Source: Desulfuromonadales bacterium (GTDB lineage: Bacteria > Desulfobacterota > Desulfuromonadia > Desulfuromonadales > UBA2294). From it: 9,146 bases of DNA. Made by a program: the position numbers and the translations under genes. The stretch covers positions 1-9,146 of the forward strand of contig JACUTX010000088.1 of NCBI GenBank assembly GCA_014859615.1, written 5' to 3'. Of this stretch, positions 7,498 through 9,146 are shown one piece after another (the stretch's first letter is position 1; every line of letters starts with the position of its first letter). Below the pieces are notes generated by a model. The model saw only the letters and a program-made list of their open reading frames with translations, had not been told where the DNA came from and made no database searches.

Positions 7498-7580
7498 CTG
7501 CGAAAAGGGTGTCATTTACGAGTGGGTAATCAAAGAATCCAGCCATGGATCCTGACGGCTACACACAATTGAAATTAATG

Positions 7581-7589
7581 TGTTATAAT
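7581..7589 (+). promoter_or_regulatory. Extended -10 promoter of the YkgJ-like gene
   Basis: A perfect TATAAT (7584-7589) is preceded by TG one base upstream, the extended -10 arrangement. No good -35 lies 16-18 bases upstream, which is typical when an extended -10 is used. Transcription would begin near 7596, giving a leader of about 29 bases. ACACA (7563-7567) and TGTGT (7579-7583) form a perfect 5-bp inverted repeat with an 11-base spacer that overlaps the TG element, a possible operator. Confidence 0.6.
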
Positions 7590-7617
7590 CTCCGGCAGTT
7601 ATTCCTGCAACCCGGAG
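7590..7617 (+). repeat. Inverted repeat spanning the transcription start and the ribosome binding site of the YkgJ-like gene
   Basis: CTCCGG (7590-7595) and CCGGAG (7612-7617) are perfect inverted copies; the right arm contains most of the GGAGG ribosome binding site. Inside, CAG (7596-7598) and CTG (7605-7607) can pair across a 6-base loop. If transcription starts at or before 7590 the RNA could hide the ribosome binding site. With the predicted start near 7596, the left arm would be DNA only and an operator reading is more likely. Confidence 0.4.
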
Positions 7618-7624
7618 GTTTTAT

Positions 7625-8248
7625 ATGTCTCCCCTGTTTGATTCCAAACAGATGGTCGTCTCGGTGGAGCGTGCCGCAATTCCGGCACTTCTCAAGGGGG
7701 AGTTTGCGGCGGCTGCACTGACGGCGCAGGCTCTTGCCGAAGATTCCCATCTCTACTGGTCAGATTCTTCACATGTCGCCTGCGGTCCAGGTTGCGATCG
7801 CTGTTGTGTTGTGAATGTTGCTGTTCTCGCCCCCGAATCAGAGGCAATCGCCAGATATTTGCAGCAGGAGCTGTCGCCATCGGCTCTCGGTGCTTTGCGT
7901 GAAAAACTGACGATCCTCCATGATCAAACCCGTTGGCTCGACGATGAAGAACGGATTTTGGCGAATCATCGCTGTGCTTTTCTCGACGAAGGCGGCAGCT
8001 GTTCGGTCTATCCGGTCAGACCGCTGCTCTGCAGAAGTGTCAATTCGACCAACGCCGATGATTGCCATACGGCGATGTCGATGCTCGCTTTGGGAGAGAA
8101 TCACCCGATCATCTCTTGTCTGGTGCAAAAAGAGATCTTTGAAGCGGCCTTCATCGGTCTGGGCCAGGCTCTTAAGAGTTGCGGTCTTGATGATCGGAGT
8201 TTTCGCCTTGCCGGCTCGGTGCTTCTTCGTCTGAACGAATCTGATTAA
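7625..8248 (+). CDS. YkgJ-family cysteine-cluster protein (putative Zn/Fe-binding CxxCxxCC family)
   Basis: A 207-residue soluble protein of the YkgJ/UPF0153 type, whose members carry a conserved set of cysteines thought to bind zinc or an iron-sulfur cluster; their biochemical role is largely unknown. The first cluster is CGPGCDRCC (Cys53, Cys57, Cys60, Cys61). The second is CAFLDEGGSCSVYPVRPLLC (Cys117, Cys126, Cys136), with the family hallmark C-S-x-Y-P-x-R-P-x-x-C, followed by Cys147, Cys165 and Cys186: ten cysteines in all. There is no signal peptide or membrane segment. The ATG is 6 bases after GGAGG and downstream of an extended -10 promoter, so the gene is probably its own unit. It is followed 4 bases after the stop by a large palindrome. 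Function is not assigned beyond family. Confidence 0.85.
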   Translation: MSPLFDSKQMVVSVERAAIPALLKGEFAAAALTAQALAEDSHLYWSDSSHVACGPGCDRCCVVNVAVLAPESEAIARYLQQELSPSALGALREKLTILHDQTRWLDDEERILANHRCAFLDEGGSCSVYPVRPLLCRSVNSTNADDCHTAMSMLALGENHPIISCLVQKEIFEAAFIGLGQALKSCGLDDRSFRLAGSVLLRLNESD

Positions 8249-8252
8249 ACTG

Positions 8253-8288
8253 TTGAAACATAATGTTACATGTAACATTATGTTTCAA
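8253..8288. repeat. Perfect 36-bp palindrome made of two abutting 17-bp operator-like sites
   Basis: Bases 8253-8270 are the exact reverse complement of 8271-8288. The palindrome divides into site A, TGAAACA-TAA-TGTTACA (8254-8270), and site B, TGTAACA-TTA-TGTTTCA (8271-8287). Each is itself a 17-bp inverted repeat with one mismatched pair, fitting TGWAACA-N3-TGTTWCA. By symmetry it also carries TTGAAA-N17-CATTAT on both strands, a possible promoter in each direction. It starts 4 bases after the YkgJ-like stop, so it might also act as a transcript-end hairpin. However, there is no U-tract and the stem is AT-rich, so an operator role is preferred because the motif recurs downstream. Confidence 0.75.
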
Positions 8289-8363
8289 TTTGGATTGAAA
8301 TGAAATAAAGCCCTCTTCATCCCTGCGTTATAAATTCTTTCTAATGGTCAAACAACTCTCTAC

Positions 8364-8380
8364 TGAAACATATTGTTTCA
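8364..8380. promoter_or_regulatory. Third copy of the 17-bp operator-like motif
   Basis: TGAAACA-TAT-TGTTTCA has perfect 7-bp arms. It matches site A and site B of the upstream palindrome, its centre (8372) lying 93 bases from the centre of site B (8279) and 110 from that of site A (8262). It is 76 bases upstream of the candidate -35 of the cytochrome gene. The size and odd-centre symmetry are compatible with a TetR- or MarR-class dimeric repressor, but the regulator is not in the window. Confidence 0.6.
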
Positions 8381-8456
8381 CCTCCTTCTTGTCTCTATTT
8401 GTTCGCTATCTGGTTTAAACCCCTGTTTAGACTATCGATTTGCACTGTTGCTGAAT

Positions 8457-8486
8457 TTGGCATGAATTGTGGAATCCGAATATAGA
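8457..8486 (+). promoter_or_regulatory. Candidate promoter of the cytochrome-porin operon
   Basis: TTGGCA (8457-8462) and TATAGA (8481-8486) are separated by 18 bases, matching five and four of six consensus bases. The predicted start near 8493 gives a leader of about 88 bases. The same place also resembles a sigma-54 element, TGGCATG-N4-GTGG (8458-8472), but the -12 GC is GG there, so sigma-70 is preferred. Confidence 0.4.
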
Positions 8487-8580
8487 GAAAGGCGAAATTA
8501 ACAATTAATTCTATTGATCGATACGCAGCAGCCAGTTCGGCTTCGTCGGAAGAAAAATAAAACCACAAAGGAGTTCAGCA

Positions 8581-8892
8581 ATGAAAAAGACCACAAAGTT
8601 TCTGATTGGATTAATGATTGTCACATTTTCGGTGACTTCGGCCTTCGCAGCGATTGAAAAACCGGACAACTACAAAAAGGGGAAATACCTCTACAAGAAA
8701 AACTGCAAGGAGTGTCACACCAAGTCGGCCAGTGACAAGACCATGGCGCAGTGGGAACGGATCTACAAAAAAGGGGAGCATGGCGGTGGCGCTGCTGCCT
8801 GGGAAAAGATTGACAAAGACGATCTGCACCGGATTTTCTACTATCTCTATGATCATGGCAAGGATTCAGCTCAGCCGGAGACCTGCGGTTAA
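8581..8892 (+). CDS. Small exported monoheme c-type cytochrome
   Basis: A 103-residue periplasmic electron carrier. It has a Sec signal peptide (MKKTTKF, hydrophobic core LIGLMIVTFSVTS, cleavage near AFA-A at residues 23-24). One heme-attachment motif, CKECH, gives Cys42, Cys45 and proximal ligand His46. The mature part is about 80 residues and very lysine-rich (14 Lys), with several Tyr and Trp and a conserved-looking tail DLHRIFYYLYDHGKDS. The only Met in the mature protein is Met55, just nine residues after the heme histidine. His67, His83 or His92 may therefore be the distal ligand instead. A lone Cys102 lies near the C-terminus. The start has AAAGGAG about 7 bases upstream. The porin-like gene follows after 54 bases without a terminator, suggesting co-transcription. 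Confidence 0.9.
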   Translation: MKKTTKFLIGLMIVTFSVTSAFAAIEKPDNYKKGKYLYKKNCKECHTKSASDKTMAQWERIYKKGEHGGGAAAWEKIDKDDLHRIFYYLYDHGKDSAQPETCG

Positions 8893-8946
8893 TTTTATCG
8901 GCCTTGAATGCGAGGTCTATGTTTATCAACTGAAAAGGAGCGCATC

Positions 8947-9146
8947 ATGAAGAGATTGATTGTACTGCTGCTGAGCATCCTGCTCACATTGCCGGTCTTT
9001 GCCGGCGCGGCGACCGTTGCCGATCTGGAGAAGCAGCTCGACGAACTGAAAGCTGAATTGCAAGAGTTGAGTGCGCGGACCGATGCGACGGAAATGCATA
9101 CCGCTACGGATAATATCGCTTTCTACGGCGATCTGCGGGTGAAGGC
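8947..9146 (+). CDS. Putative outer-membrane porin-like protein, N-terminal fragment
   Basis: Sixty-six codons are visible before the right edge cuts the gene. The start ATG is 6 bases after AAGGAG. A signal peptide is clear: MKR, then hydrophobic LIVLLLSILLTLPV, with cleavage likely after VFA at residue 19. Next comes a short coiled-coil heptad region (about 26-43, ADLEKQLDELKAELQELS), then AFYGDLRVK, which looks like the first beta-strand of an outer-membrane barrel. This layout fits porin-like families of metal-reducing bacteria such as DUF3373, in which a periplasmic coiled coil precedes the barrel. The family call rests on layout only. Its place after a cytochrome gene would suit a periplasm-to-surface electron or metal handling role, which is inference. 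Confidence 0.65.
   Translation, partial: MKRLIVLLLSILLTLPVFAGAATVADLEKQLDELKAELQELSARTDATEMHTATDNIAFYGDLRVK

Larger units (their letters stand above)
8249..8580. other. 332-base gene-free regulatory region upstream of the cytochrome gene
   Basis: No coding frame is credible here and the composition is more AT-rich than the flanking genes. It holds, left to right: a 36-bp palindrome, an overlapping TTTCAAT-N4-ATTGAAA inverted repeat (8283-8300), a third operator-like site (8364-8380), a perfect 10-bp palindrome GGTTTAAACC (8412-8421), a candidate promoter (8457-8486), an AATTAA-CAA-TTAATT inverted repeat just after the predicted start (8496-8510), and the cytochrome ribosome binding site AAAGGAG. 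The amount of symmetry in so short a stretch suggests a heavily regulated promoter region. Confidence 0.7.

Noticed and set aside
8253..8288. The palindrome as an ordinary Rho-independent terminator
   Set aside because: The stem is AT-rich, has no proper loop and no U-run follows it. The repetition of its half-motif at 8364-8380 fits an operator better, though a secondary terminator role is not excluded.
8327..8371. A minus-strand promoter (TTGTTT-N17-TATAAC, 8355-8327) and a minus-strand AAGGAGG next to ATG at 8371
   Set aside because: The ATG frame stops after three codons and a GTG alternative gives only 17 codons; no minus-strand gene lies downstream, so these look like chance matches.
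8458..8472. A sigma-54 promoter upstream of the cytochrome
   Set aside because: TGGCATG fits the -24 element but the -12 GC is replaced by GG, and a sigma-70 pair with correct spacing overlaps it.
1..9146. CRISPR arrays, tRNA or rRNA genes, insertion sequences, phage genes or defence systems
   Set aside because: No regularly spaced repeats, no tRNA-like cloverleaf, no transposase-like frame and no terminal repeats were seen by eye on either strand.

Overview
The window looks like a Gram-negative, probably anaerobic, chromosome of the Desulfuromonadales/Geobacter type. The grounds are the gene order gatC-gatA-gatB-mtnA-glnE, a lone tatA, a TorD-type chaperone, a small exported c-type cytochrome and the start of a coiled-coil outer-membrane porin. 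The taxonomic call rests on remembered gene order and protein style, not on a search.

The left two thirds (1-6380) hold one tightly packed minus-strand operon, read right to left: gatC, gatA, gatB, mtnA, glnE. GatCAB makes Gln-tRNA(Gln) and/or Asn-tRNA(Asn) by transamidation, using glutamine as amide donor. MtnA isomerises methylthioribose-1-phosphate. GlnE adenylylates and de-adenylylates glutamine synthetase, and it runs off the left edge with 664 codons present. gatA/gatB and gatB/mtnA each share a base in a TAATG stop-start overlap, and mtnA and glnE are 3 bases apart. Two glutamine-linked functions (tRNA amidation and control of glutamine synthetase) are therefore cotranscribed.

The middle (6381-6784) holds tatA, a single-gene minus-strand unit closed by a strong intrinsic terminator. 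From the same intergenic region a plus-strand gene for a TorD/NarJ-family molybdoenzyme chaperone diverges. Both products belong to the Tat export world: one forms the pore, the other proofreads Tat cofactor substrates. No molybdoenzyme and no tatBC are in the window.

The right part (7409-9146) is plus-strand and has longer, AT-richer intergenic regions. A YkgJ-type cysteine-cluster protein follows an extended -10 promoter, and an inverted repeat takes in its ribosome binding site. Next comes a 332-base gene-free stretch with a perfect 36-bp palindrome. This resolves into two abutting copies of a 17-bp operator-like motif (TGWAACA-N3-TGTTWCA), and a third copy lies about 93 bp downstream. The array lies upstream of a likely two-gene operon: a lysine-rich monoheme cytochrome c and a putative outer-membrane porin cut by the right edge. 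That operator array and its unknown regulator are the most interesting unexplained feature. I see no rRNA, tRNA, CRISPR array, insertion sequence or evident new defence system.
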